Assembly (NCBI RefSeq): GCF_904848585.1 | Contig: NZ_CAJHCR010000013.1 | Location: 149,475 to 213,474, forward strand | Reading direction: 5' to 3' | DNA length: 64,000 nucleotides | DNA from: Paraburkholderia kirstenboschensis | GTDB lineage: Bacteria > Pseudomonadota > Gammaproteobacteria > Burkholderiales > Burkholderiaceae | In this document: positions 52,056 through 59,764 of the stretch, piece after piece | How the letters are laid out: the number at the start of each line of letters is the position of its first letter | How positions within the stretch are numbered: position 1 is the stretch's first letter | Translations under genes and position numbers: made by a program | The notes under the pieces: model-generated | What the model was told of the DNA's origin: nothing | Seen by the model: only the letters and a program-made list of their open reading frames with translations | Database searches by the model: none

Positions 52056-52720
52056 TGCACCATTCCTCCCACACGCAAGCGACGTTCGACGCGATGCAGC
52101 GCGTAATTGGTCGCCTGCGTCAATACCAGATATACCAGCGCGATAGCGAGATACACTTCGAGCGAACGATAGGACACGCTGATGATCTTCTGGCCTTCAT
52201 GCATCAGATCGTCGATCGTGAGCAGCGACACCAGCGCCGAGTTCTTGATCAACGCGATGAATTCGTTGCCGAGCGGCGGGATCATCCGCACGATGGCCTG
52301 CGGCAGAATGATCGCGCGCATCGCCTGCCCCGACGACATGCCGATCGAACGCGCCGCTTCCATCTGCCCGCGATCGACCGACTGAATCGCGCCGCGCACG
52401 ATCTCCGATACGTAAGCCGCCGAATACAGACCGAGCCCCAGCATGCCGCACAAAAACGCCGGCAGCAGAATGCCGAATTGCGGCAGGCCGAAGAACAGCA
52501 GGAAGAGTTGCACAAGCAACGGCGTGCCGCGGAAGAACGTCAGGTAAGCGGTGCAGAAGCCGTACACGACGCGCCGCCGCGGCGTCAGCCGGCCGATGCC
52601 GATCAACAGGCCAAGCGCGCAACTGAGCGCGAGCGACGCGGCGGTCACTTCGACCGTCACCAACGCGCCTTGCATGATGTCTGGCCAACCGGCAATCACC
52701 GGCGAGAAATCAAGTTCCAT
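52052..52720 (-). CDS. Amino-acid ABC transporter permease
   Basis: 222 residues, HisM/GlnP type. MQGALVTVEVTAASLALSCA opens the helices; FFRGTPLLVQLFLLFFGLPQ is the typical R-G-T-P segment; QMEAARSIGMSSGQAMRAII is the ATPase-contact loop, then PQAIVRMIPPLGNEF. It lies 15 bases after the substrate-binding gene. Confidence 0.92.
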   Translation of the reverse strand: MELDFSPVIAGWPDIMQGALVTVEVTAASLALSCALGLLIGIGRLTPRRRVVYGFCTAYLTFFRGTPLLVQLFLLFFGLPQFGILLPAFLCGMLGLGLYSAAYVSEIVRGAIQSVDRGQMEAARSIGMSSGQAMRAIILPQAIVRMIPPLGNEFIALIKNSALVSLLTIDDLMHEGQKIISVSYRSLEVYLAIALVYLVLTQATNYALHRVERRLRVGGMVQ

Positions 52721-52735
52721 TTCGTGTCCAGCCGT

Positions 52736-53491
52736 TTATTGCGCACTCGCGCCGAACCACTTCTTGACGATCGCCGCATACGTGCCGTCAGCCTTGATCT
52801 TGGCGAGCGCGGTGTTGAACTCTGCCTTCAGCTGCGGCTCGTCTTTGCGCACGGCGATGCCGTAGGCTTCGGTCGTCAGCGTTTTGTCGAGTACACGGAA
52901 GCCGGTGCGCGTTTTCGCAACTTGATAGGCGGCCGGCTTACCCGTCACAGCAGCGTCGGCACGGCCGATGCCAACCAGGTCGAACATTTCCTGGTTCTTC
53001 TCGACCTCGACGCGATTGACCTGCGGGAAGTTATCGCGCAGGAAGTTCACGGACTTCGTGCCCACCTGGACTGAGACTTTTTTGCCGTTCAGATCGGTCA
53101 CCGTCTTGATCGGTGAATCGCTTTTGACCAGCACGGCCAGCCCACCCGCGTAGTACGAATCGGTGAAGTCGACCACTTTCGCGCGCTCGTCCGTGATGTA
53201 GATGCCGGAGATCGCAGCGTCGAAACGATGCGCGATCAGACCTGGAATCAGCCCTTTGAAGTCAATGTCGGTCCATTGCACGCGTTTGCCCATCGCTTTC
53301 GCGAGCGCATTCATGAGGTCGACGTCGAAGCCGGTGCGCGCGCCGTTCTCGGTGAACTCCATCGGCGGGAAAGTGGCGTCGGTGGCGACGTTCAGCACAT
53401 CCGGCGTTTGTGCTGACGCCGCGCCGGAGAATCCGCCAAGCGTCACGGCGAAGGTGACGCATGCGAGGGACAACAGTCGTTGCAGCTTCAT
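52736..53491 (-). CDS. Amino-acid ABC transporter substrate-binding protein
   Basis: 251 residues with a signal peptide (MKLQRLLSLACVTFAVTLGG, cleavage after ASA). SBP type-3 marks are complete: LNVATDATFPPMEFTENGAR, TGFDVDLMNALAKAMG, FDAAISGIYITDERAKVVDF and VGIGRADAAVTGKPAA. AGGAG before 53491 fixes the start. It binds a polar amino acid and feeds the permease and ATPase downstream. Confidence 0.92.
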   Translation of the reverse strand: MKLQRLLSLACVTFAVTLGGFSGAASAQTPDVLNVATDATFPPMEFTENGARTGFDVDLMNALAKAMGKRVQWTDIDFKGLIPGLIAHRFDAAISGIYITDERAKVVDFTDSYYAGGLAVLVKSDSPIKTVTDLNGKKVSVQVGTKSVNFLRDNFPQVNRVEVEKNQEMFDLVGIGRADAAVTGKPAAYQVAKTRTGFRVLDKTLTTEAYGIAVRKDEPQLKAEFNTALAKIKADGTYAAIVKKWFGASAQ

Positions 53492-53574
53492 GGGGTAGCT
53501 CCTTGTTGTTCTATCAAGTAATGCGGTTAATTTGAGACCCGAATTGAAGGATGAAATTGAAAAGCTTCGTCCCG

Positions 53575-54339
53575 TTAATCGACTTGCATATGCTCGGAAA
53601 TGGCGCGGGCCGTACGTAGCGTCCCGTCGATTAATTGGCTTTCTCGTCCGATGGCGCGCGTTGATGGCGCCATCAACGTGATCGACGCGCTGCTGCCGGC
53701 GCTGCGTCCACTGTGATGAAAGATCGGGGCGCTGACTCCCCACACGCCCGGGTCGACTTCGCTGTCGCTAACGGCGTAGCCCTGGGCTCGAATATGTTGA
53801 AGTTCTGCTTCGATCGCGGCACGGCCGACGGGGTCGTTGTCAAACACGCTGTCGAGCACTTCGGCGCGCGCCCGGTCGGCCATGAATGCCAATAGGGATT
53901 TCGCCGAGGCGCCCGCCTTGAGCGGCACGGCGCGGCCTTTCTCGAACGAGCAGCGCAACGAATGCTGGCTGTCGACCATCTCAAGGCACATCACCTGATG
54001 CCTGACCGCGACCACCAGCCCAATGCTTTCCTGCGACGCGCGCGCGAGCTGCTGCATCTCATTGCGGCTCGCTTCGACGAGCAGCGAGTTCACATCGAAG
54101 CCAAGCGCGAGTTGCAAGCTGATCGGACCGGGCGCGTAGTACCCGGCGTTTTCGGCGACAAAACCCCAGCGCTTGAGCAGCGCGATCTGACGGTACAGTG
54201 TGCTTTGCGCAAGCCCGGTCACGGCTAGCAGATCTTTGACCGACATTGCCTTGCCATGACTGGCGAGCGCGGCCAGCACCAGCAACACCCGTTCGGCCCC
54301 TGTCACACCCTGTTCGACATTCACGATCACGCCACCCAC
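53575..54339 (-). CDS. IclR family transcriptional regulator
   Basis: 254 residues from a GTG; a second GTG seven codons in is equally possible. Winged helix: GAERVLLVLAALASHGKAMS and LAVTGLAQSTLYRQIALLKR. The effector domain has SFEKGRAVPLKAGASAKSLL and the typical VDPGVWGVSAPIFHH strand. It is encoded directly upstream, on the same strand, of the importer and HutG-like genes and probably controls them. It differs in arrangement from the IclR at 44564, which is divergent from its target. Confidence 0.88.
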   Translation of the reverse strand: MGGVIVNVEQGVTGAERVLLVLAALASHGKAMSVKDLLAVTGLAQSTLYRQIALLKRWGFVAENAGYYAPGPISLQLALGFDVNSLLVEASRNEMQQLARASQESIGLVVAVRHQVMCLEMVDSQHSLRCSFEKGRAVPLKAGASAKSLLAFMADRARAEVLDSVFDNDPVGRAAIEAELQHIRAQGYAVSDSEVDPGVWGVSAPIFHHSGRSAGSSASITLMAPSTRAIGRESQLIDGTLRTARAISEHMQVD

Positions 54340-54763
54340 GATCCATCAAGAGCGCAGAATGCCAGACCATTCTCGAATTTCAAAAATCATATTCCCGTTC
54401 AATGGGAATAAAAGGGCAGGGATTTCCCTTGGACGGGACATGGGCAGCACGGATAGTCCTGGCACTGGACTATCCGAGGCGTTGAAAAGGAAACGATATC
54501 CAGAATGGACCGGGTCATTGCCCCGAACCTTTTTCCACTCAAGTAACTATCAGACGCGCTCGAGTGCCCGGTTGTCGCGAACGGCCGAAGTAGCCGAGGA
54601 TTTACGGGTGAGGCGTCGGCTGGCGCGGCACTTGTACCGTTGTTACCCGCCTTCAGCAGGTGAGGGGGCGAAAGGCAGCAGGGCGTCGCCAACGCTCCGC
54701 TCTAGTCAGCGGGAACGCTCCTGGCTATATAGGTCGACTATTTTCGCGGATTGGGGTCCTTCC
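54340..54763. other. Intergenic region, no gene seen
   Basis: About 420 bases between the IclR start and the end of the RNase-like gene. I looked here for a barstar-type inhibitor gene and found none on either strand. The frames present have no ribosome site or family content. Confidence 0.5.
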
Positions 54764-55234
54764 TCATCCTGCGATGCGCCTGAAGCTGGCGTAGTAATCG
54801 TCGGTGTAATAGCAGTCGTCGGTGTGCCTGCGGGGTCCGCCACACACGATCCGGCGCTGCCCGCGATCCGTCGAGCCCGGGGTGCGAACCGTGTATGTGT
54901 GGTAGTAGCCGCGCGGATGCTTCGGCAGCAAAAGCGCACTGTTGCGAAACAATACGCCGTCGTCCCCAAACGGGAAGGGCCCGCCCGCTTTGATCAGTCG
55001 CAGTGTCTCGGCTGCTTCCCCTGGTAACTGTGCCTTGGTGACGGTACCCAGCGCGCCCGCCACTTGCGCGCCCGATGCGGTGAGTGGACCGCTCGCGCTC
55101 AGCCCTGGCTGAACCGGCGCCTGGCTCGCGGATGCGCCCGATGCCTCAGTGGCGTTTTGCGAACCCTCCTTGCCGCATCCGCCGAGGATCGCGCTCAAGG
55201 CGACGATGCAGGAGAAAGCCCACGCGCTCTTCAC
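54764..55234 (-). CDS. Guanyl-specific RNase-like lipoprotein with replaced catalytic residues
   Basis: 156 residues. A lipoprotein signal (IVALSAILGGCGKEG, lipid Cys20) and a Ser/Ala/Gly linker lead to a C-terminal domain of the RNase Sa/N1 family: AAETLRLIKAGGPFPFGDDG, LLPKHPRGYYHTYTVRTPG and DRGQRRIVCGG. The catalytic base Glu of Y-Y-H-E-Y-T-V is Thr113, and the catalytic His of G-D-H-Y is Tyr147 (TDDYYASF). The two substrate arginines (124, 128) remain. Without base and acid, RNA cleavage is unlikely; the fold may be kept for another use, or the gene is decaying. No inhibitor gene is adjacent. Confidence 0.8.
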   Translation of the reverse strand: MKSAWAFSCIVALSAILGGCGKEGSQNATEASGASASQAPVQPGLSASGPLTASGAQVAGALGTVTKAQLPGEAAETLRLIKAGGPFPFGDDGVLFRNSALLLPKHPRGYYHTYTVRTPGSTDRGQRRIVCGGPRRHTDDCYYTDDYYASFRRIAG

Positions 55235-55439
55235 GAAACGATTCTCCTCTCGTTGACCAGGACTCGACGACTAGGATAGATGTAAAGGTATCGCTAATGG
55301 CGGAGCGAATCAACGTTCTGCCGGAAGTCAGCACCCGGTACACGACAACCATGCCGATGTACGTTTTTGGCTTGAATCCTGAGCGGTGGCTGTGTATCGG
55401 GAGTGTGAGTTCACTGATGCAGGGAGCTGCGAATCAACC

Positions 55440-56315
55440 ATGAACTCCCATCTTTCGGGTTTGACCGCCTTCGTGTTCGCTGGCGGTGGCAGCCTCGGCG
55501 CGATCGAGGTTGGCATGCTGCGCGAACTGCTCGAACGCGGTGAGCATCCGGGCTGCGTGGTGGGCGCCTCGGCAGGCGCGATCAACGCAGCGTATTTCGC
55601 CGGACAACCGGACGGCGGTGGCGTAGCAATGCTCGAAGCGCTCTGGTGCAAGATCCGGCGGCAGGACATCATGCCTTTTTCCATGCTCGGGCTGCTCGCG
55701 ATGATCCTGCGCAGTCGTGCTCACCTCGTCGAGGCGAACGCGTTACGTCAGCTGCTGGAGACTCATCTGTCGTATCAGCGGATCGAGCAGGCGACCTTGC
55801 CGCTCCACATCGCCGCGACCGATATGCTTACCGGCGGCGAAATCGTTCTTTCTACTGGTCCTGTGGTGAACGCTGTGCTGGCGAGCGCAGCTATTCCCGG
55901 CGTGTTCCCGCCGGTGCGTATTGACGGCGTGGATCTCATCGATGGCGGCGTCGCCAACAACACGCCGATCTCGGTGGCGGTCGCGCTTGGTGCAACGCGC
56001 ATCATTGTGCTGCCAGCCGGCTTCGCGTGTGCGTTGCATGCGCCGCCGCGTAGCGTGATCGCGCAGGCTATGCATGCGCTGACGCTCGTCATCGCACGCC
56101 AACTCGTGCGCGACCTTGAGTTCTATTCAACGCGTGCGCAGATCTATGTCGTTCCGCCGTTGTGTCCACTCGATGTCTCGCCTTACGACTATACGCAGTG
56201 CGCGCAACTGATCGACCGGGCTGCGCAGAAGACGCGTGCATGGCTTAGCGATGGTGGCCTCGAGCGCGCTTTGATTCCCGGTGAGCTGCGCGAGCATGAG
56301 CACGCCGCGCGTTAA
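55440..56315 (+). CDS. Patatin-like phospholipase
   Basis: 291 residues. The oxyanion loop is FAGGGSLGAIEVG, the nucleophile elbow VGASAGAINA (Ser44), and the acid partner LIDGGVANNTP (Asp168). These three make the Ser-Asp dyad of patatins, which cut acyl chains from lipids. No signal peptide is seen, so it probably works in the cytoplasm or is exported by another route. The start is the ATG followed by the patatin fold; GGGAG lies a little far upstream. It stands alone between the RNase-like and the outer-membrane factor genes. Confidence 0.87.
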   Translation: MNSHLSGLTAFVFAGGGSLGAIEVGMLRELLERGEHPGCVVGASAGAINAAYFAGQPDGGGVAMLEALWCKIRRQDIMPFSMLGLLAMILRSRAHLVEANALRQLLETHLSYQRIEQATLPLHIAATDMLTGGEIVLSTGPVVNAVLASAAIPGVFPPVRIDGVDLIDGGVANNTPISVAVALGATRIIVLPAGFACALHAPPRSVIAQAMHALTLVIARQLVRDLEFYSTRAQIYVVPPLCPLDVSPYDYTQCAQLIDRAAQKTRAWLSDGGLERALIPGELREHEHAAR

Positions 56316-56412
56316 CGGTGCGAGCAAAAAACGGCCAAGCCGCTTTGTGGCAAGTTCCAGTGACCCGACGAGTATGCCTGGCTGCAAACGGAGCCCACCG
56401 GGAGCGGCGGGC

Positions 56413-57873
56413 CTATCGGCTTGCAACGGCCTCAGGATCAGTGGGTTGCCAACCCCCGCCGAGCGCCTTGAATGCCGCGACCGCTGCGCGCGCCGATTCC
56501 GTTTGCGCCTGCACCCGCGCGTCTGAGGTGCGTAAGAGGTTGTCGTCCGCCTGCAGCACTTCGATCAGGCTGACTACACCCTTTTGATAAGCGGCAAACG
56601 AGGCCGCCCGCGCGCGGCCGAGCGAACTCACACCCTGCGCGAGAATGGCAGCCTGCTCCTCGCGCTTGACGAGTGCTGAGAAAGAATTCTCGACGTCCTC
56701 CGTTGCGTGCAATGCGGTAAGCCGATACGCGGCGAGCATCTCGGCTTCCTGCCCTTTGGCCACATTGATCTGCGCATTGATGCGGCCGAAATCGAATAGT
56801 CGCCAGCGCAGTCCCAGCACGCCGGCAGCCTGATTGGCGCCGCTACTGAACAGGTTGCCGCTGGCCACTGACGTGGCGCTCCCAATCAGTCCACTAAGCG
56901 ACAGCTTCGGGTAATACTCAGCGATTGCCACGCCGATGCGCGCGTCGGATGCAGCAAGGCGACGCTCGGCCACGATCAGATCGGGCCGACGCCTGAGCAA
57001 CTCACCAGGCGATCCGGTGCCCGCGATTCGAGGGGCGGCCGGGATATCGCCGCCCTCCAGCAATTCCGCCCGTTGCGTGCCGGGCTGTGAACCCAGCATC
57101 ACGTCCAGCGCGTTCATCGCCGCATCGAGCCCTGCCTCAAGGACCGGGATGGACGCCTGAACCTGAGCCAGCGCACCTTCAGCCTGGCTCACCTGCAGGT
57201 CGGCCGCCAGGCCTTTCCCGTACAGAAGCTTGATTGTCGAAAGTAGATCCTGCTGCGTCTGCAACTGCTTGCGAGCCACCTGAAGACGAGCCTGTAATCC
57301 ACGAATGGTGATGTAGATGTCTGCAGTCTGCGCTGCCACAGCCAGGCGCGTGGCCACCTCGCCGGCCTCTGAAGCCTGATAGTCGGCAAGCGCCGCTTCC
57401 CGTCCGCGACGCAGGCCGCCGAACACATCCAGCTCCCAGCTCGCGCTGAAATTGGCCTCATAGTCGTTGCCGTAGCGGTCGAAACCGGGCGTCGAATTGA
57501 GGACCCGTCCCAAGGGAGTCTCAACCGACTGATAGACCCGCGCAGCCTGGCCGCTGACATTGCCGGACGGCAGCAGCGCGGCGTTCGCCGCGCCGAGTCC
57601 CGCTCGCGCCTGCGTAACGCGCGCGGCGGCCTGTGCGAGGTCCAGGTTCTGTTCCAGCGCGAGCGTGACGAATCGCGTCAGTTGCGGATCGCCGAAGCCC
57701 GTCCACCACGTGGCAAGGTCGGCACTGGCCGCCGCCTGCCGGTGCTCGACTGCGGCCTGGCCCTGGAAGCTGTCTGGCATGGCGACATGCGGTCGCACAT
57801 AGTCTGGACCGACAGCGCAGCCTGTCGAGAGGCTTGCGACTATGACCGCGGCAAGGAGATGTTTGGGTAGCAT
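56413..57873 (-). CDS. NodT/OprM-type outer-membrane efflux lipoprotein
   Basis: 486 residues. A lipobox (LSTGC) follows a short signal peptide, then AVGPDYVRP, the hallmark of the NodT group. Two TolC repeats give the barrel and coiled coils; LALEQNLDLAQAAARVTQAR and LLRRRPDLIVAERRLAASDA are the conserved helices, and FDFGRINAQINVAKG and EDVENSFSAL close the second repeat. A TTG twelve bases upstream is an alternative start. It is divergent from the TetR-adaptor-RND genes and provides their outer-membrane channel. Confidence 0.92.
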   Translation of the reverse strand: MLPKHLLAAVIVASLSTGCAVGPDYVRPHVAMPDSFQGQAAVEHRQAAASADLATWWTGFGDPQLTRFVTLALEQNLDLAQAAARVTQARAGLGAANAALLPSGNVSGQAARVYQSVETPLGRVLNSTPGFDRYGNDYEANFSASWELDVFGGLRRGREAALADYQASEAGEVATRLAVAAQTADIYITIRGLQARLQVARKQLQTQQDLLSTIKLLYGKGLAADLQVSQAEGALAQVQASIPVLEAGLDAAMNALDVMLGSQPGTQRAELLEGGDIPAAPRIAGTGSPGELLRRRPDLIVAERRLAASDARIGVAIAEYYPKLSLSGLIGSATSVASGNLFSSGANQAAGVLGLRWRLFDFGRINAQINVAKGQEAEMLAAYRLTALHATEDVENSFSALVKREEQAAILAQGVSSLGRARAASFAAYQKGVVSLIEVLQADDNLLRTSDARVQAQTESARAAVAAFKALGGGWQPTDPEAVASR

Positions 57874-57896
57874 GAGCGTCTTCAAGAGGTCCTGTT

Positions 57897-57930
57897 GTGA
57901 CTATAATACCAAACAGTCACTAGTTGTCCA
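57897..57930 (-). promoter_or_regulatory. Efflux operator 1 with promoter of the outer-membrane factor gene
   Basis: GTGAC (57897-57901), 14 bases, GTCACTAG (57916-57923). On the - strand, TGGACA (57925-57930) and TATTAT (57903-57908) are 16 bases apart and lead to the outer-membrane factor gene, so a repressor bound here would cover the promoter. The same arrangement recurs at 58581-58607. The TetR gene, 25 bases to the right, is the likely source of the repressor. Confidence 0.65.
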
Positions 57931-57948
57931 TTCCTGTATGCTATGCCC

Positions 57949-58566
57949 ATGAAAAACACCACCGTTCCCTCCGTCCCCGCGCGCGGCCCGGCCGACCACG
58001 AGGTGCGGGACCAGATCGTTGCCGCGGCCACCGAGCACTTCAGCCGGTATGGCTACGATAAAACCACAGTCTCGGACCTCGCCAAGGCGATCGGGTTTTC
58101 CAAGGCCTACATCTACAAGTTCTTCGAATCCAAGCAGGCCATTGGCGAGATGATCTGCGGCAACTGCCTGCGCGAGATCGAAAGCGAGGTCAGGGCGGCC
58201 GTAGCGGACACCGATCTGCCGCCGGAGAAGCTGCGGCGGATGTTCAAGGTCTTTACCGATGCGAGCCTCCGTCTGTTTTTCCGGGACCGCAAGCTTTACG
58301 ACATCGCCGCATCGGCTGCCACCGAAAACTGGCAGTCCGTGCAAGCTTATGAAGCACGTGTTCAGAAGCTGCTGCAGGAGGTTTTGCAGGAAGGTCGGCA
58401 AAGCGGTGACTTTGAGCGCAAGACGCCACTGGACGAAACCGCGACGGCGATCTATCTGGTGCTGCGCCCCTATCTCAACCCGCTGCTGCTTCAGTACAAC
58501 CGCGATACCACCGACGTCGCGCCGGCGCAGTTGTCCAGCCTGGTACTTCGTAGCCTGTCGCCCTGA
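57949..58566 (+). CDS. TetR family regulator of the RND pump
   Basis: 205 residues. Helix-turn-helix: QIVAAATEHFSRYGYDKTTV and GFSKAYIYKFFESKQAIGEM. The C-terminal domain (from about residue 80) includes LRLFFRDRKLYDIAASAATE, as in repressors of NodT-RND systems. Start is the ATG at 57949; an ATG two codons earlier is also possible, and neither has a strong ribosome site. It lies between the divergent outer-membrane factor gene and the adaptor gene; the GTGAC-N14-GTCACTAG sites flank it. Confidence 0.87.
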   Translation: MKNTTVPSVPARGPADHEVRDQIVAAATEHFSRYGYDKTTVSDLAKAIGFSKAYIYKFFESKQAIGEMICGNCLREIESEVRAAVADTDLPPEKLRRMFKVFTDASLRLFFRDRKLYDIAASAATENWQSVQAYEARVQKLLQEVLQEGRQSGDFERKTPLDETATAIYLVLRPYLNPLLLQYNRDTTDVAPAQLSSLVLRSLSP

Positions 58567-58580
58567 GCAAGATCAAGTTT

Positions 58581-58616
58581 GTGACGCTTGACGATATTGG
58601 TCACTAGAACCATAAT
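58581..58616 (+). promoter_or_regulatory. Efflux operator 2 with adaptor-RND promoter
   Basis: GTGAC (58581-58585), 14 bases, GTCACTAG (58600-58607), the same spacing as operator 1. Within it, TTGACG (58588-58593) and CATAAT (58611-58616), 17 bases apart, form a good sigma-70 promoter. The adaptor starts 32 bases downstream. A repressor here would block polymerase directly. Confidence 0.7.
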
Positions 58617-58648
58617 GAAACCCGTCATCACTCATCGATGGGACTTTC

Positions 58649-59764
58649 ATGTTCTCGCGTCGCCTCGCCACTTCCGCACTCGCCTGTGCGCTGCCGTTTG
58701 CGCTAGCGGCCTGCGGCGATAAAACACTGCCCGATCCGCGCACCGAGGCCCCACTGGTGCGCATGGCCGTCGTTCAACGCGCCGTCCCCGCGTCCCGTTC
58801 GCTTACGGGGACCGTCGCGGCACGCGTGCAGAGCGACCTGGGTTTCCGTGTTTCGGGCAAGGTGCTGGAACGGCTGGTGGATGCGGGCCAAACCGTCAAA
58901 CGCGGTCAGCCACTGATGCGCCTCGACCCGATCGATCTCAAGCTTGCCGCGCAAGCCCGGCAGGAGGCGGTCACAGCCGCGCGAGCACGAGCGCAGCAGA
59001 CCGCGCAGGATGAGGAGCGCTATCGCGACCTGCGCGGCACGGGTGCGATCTCGGCTTCGGCCTACGACCAGGCCAAGGCGGCCGCCGATGCCGCCAGGGC
59101 GCAGCTCAATGCGGCCGAAGCCGACGCCGACGTGGCGCGCAATGCGACGGGCTATGCCGCGCTGATGGCGAACGGCGACGGCGTTGTGATGGAAACATTG
59201 GCCGAACCCGGTCAGGTCGTCAGCGCCGGACAGCCTGTCGTGCGCCTCGCTCACGCTGGGCGTCGCGAGGCTGTCATCCAGCTACCCGAAACCCTGCGTC
59301 CCGCGATTGGCTCGGTCGCCCAGGCGACGCTTTTCGGCAGCAGCGGCAGCACCGTGCCGGCGACGCTACGTCAGCTCTCGAATACCGCGGATCCCCGCAC
59401 CCGGACCTTTGAAGCGCGGTATGTGCTGCAAGGAGAACTGGCCGACGCCCCATTGGGTGCCACAGTGACGGTCCAGATTGCGGACGCGCCTTCTGCGGTG
59501 CAAGACGGTTTGCAGGTGCCGATTGGCGCGGTGCTCGACGCGGGCAAGGGCCCGGGCGTGTGGGTGATAAACGGCGAACCGGCCAAGGCTGCGTGGCGGC
59601 CGGTGACGGTCCTTCATCTGGACGACGACAGCGCTCGCGTCTCAGGTACGTTGAAGCAGGGCGACCGGGTCGTCGCGCTCGGCGCGCAGTTGCTGCGCGA
59701 AGGTGAGCCGGTCCGCGTGTCCGGCCAGACTGTCGCCATGGCGAGCGAAGGAGCACGTCCGTGA
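58649..59764 (+). CDS. RND efflux periplasmic adaptor (membrane-fusion) lipoprotein
   Basis: 371 residues. A lipoprotein signal with LAAC (lipid Cys22) is followed by the biotinyl-lipoyl half (SDLGFRVSGKVLERLVDAGQ, RGQPLMRLDPIDLK), a coiled-coil hairpin (QARQEAVTAARARAQQTAQD and AAADAARAQLNAAEADADVA), the second lipoyl half (GDGVVMETLAEPGQVVSAGQ) and a beta-barrel domain. It links the RND pump to the outer-membrane channel. The stop overlaps the pump start by four bases. Confidence 0.92.
   Translation: MFSRRLATSALACALPFALAACGDKTLPDPRTEAPLVRMAVVQRAVPASRSLTGTVAARVQSDLGFRVSGKVLERLVDAGQTVKRGQPLMRLDPIDLKLAAQARQEAVTAARARAQQTAQDEERYRDLRGTGAISASAYDQAKAAADAARAQLNAAEADADVARNATGYAALMANGDGVVMETLAEPGQVVSAGQPVVRLAHAGRREAVIQLPETLRPAIGSVAQATLFGSSGSTVPATLRQLSNTADPRTRTFEARYVLQGELADAPLGATVTVQIADAPSAVQDGLQVPIGAVLDAGKGPGVWVINGEPAKAAWRPVTVLHLDDDSARVSGTLKQGDRVVALGAQLLREGEPVRVSGQTVAMASEGARP

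Noticed and set aside
52055..53074. A 339-codon open frame on the + strand
   Set aside because: Antisense to the ABC permease and substrate-binding genes; Arg/His/Gln-rich without motifs.
54340..54763. A barstar-type inhibitor gene beside the RNase-like gene
   Set aside because: No frame on either strand has barstar features; recorded as absent.
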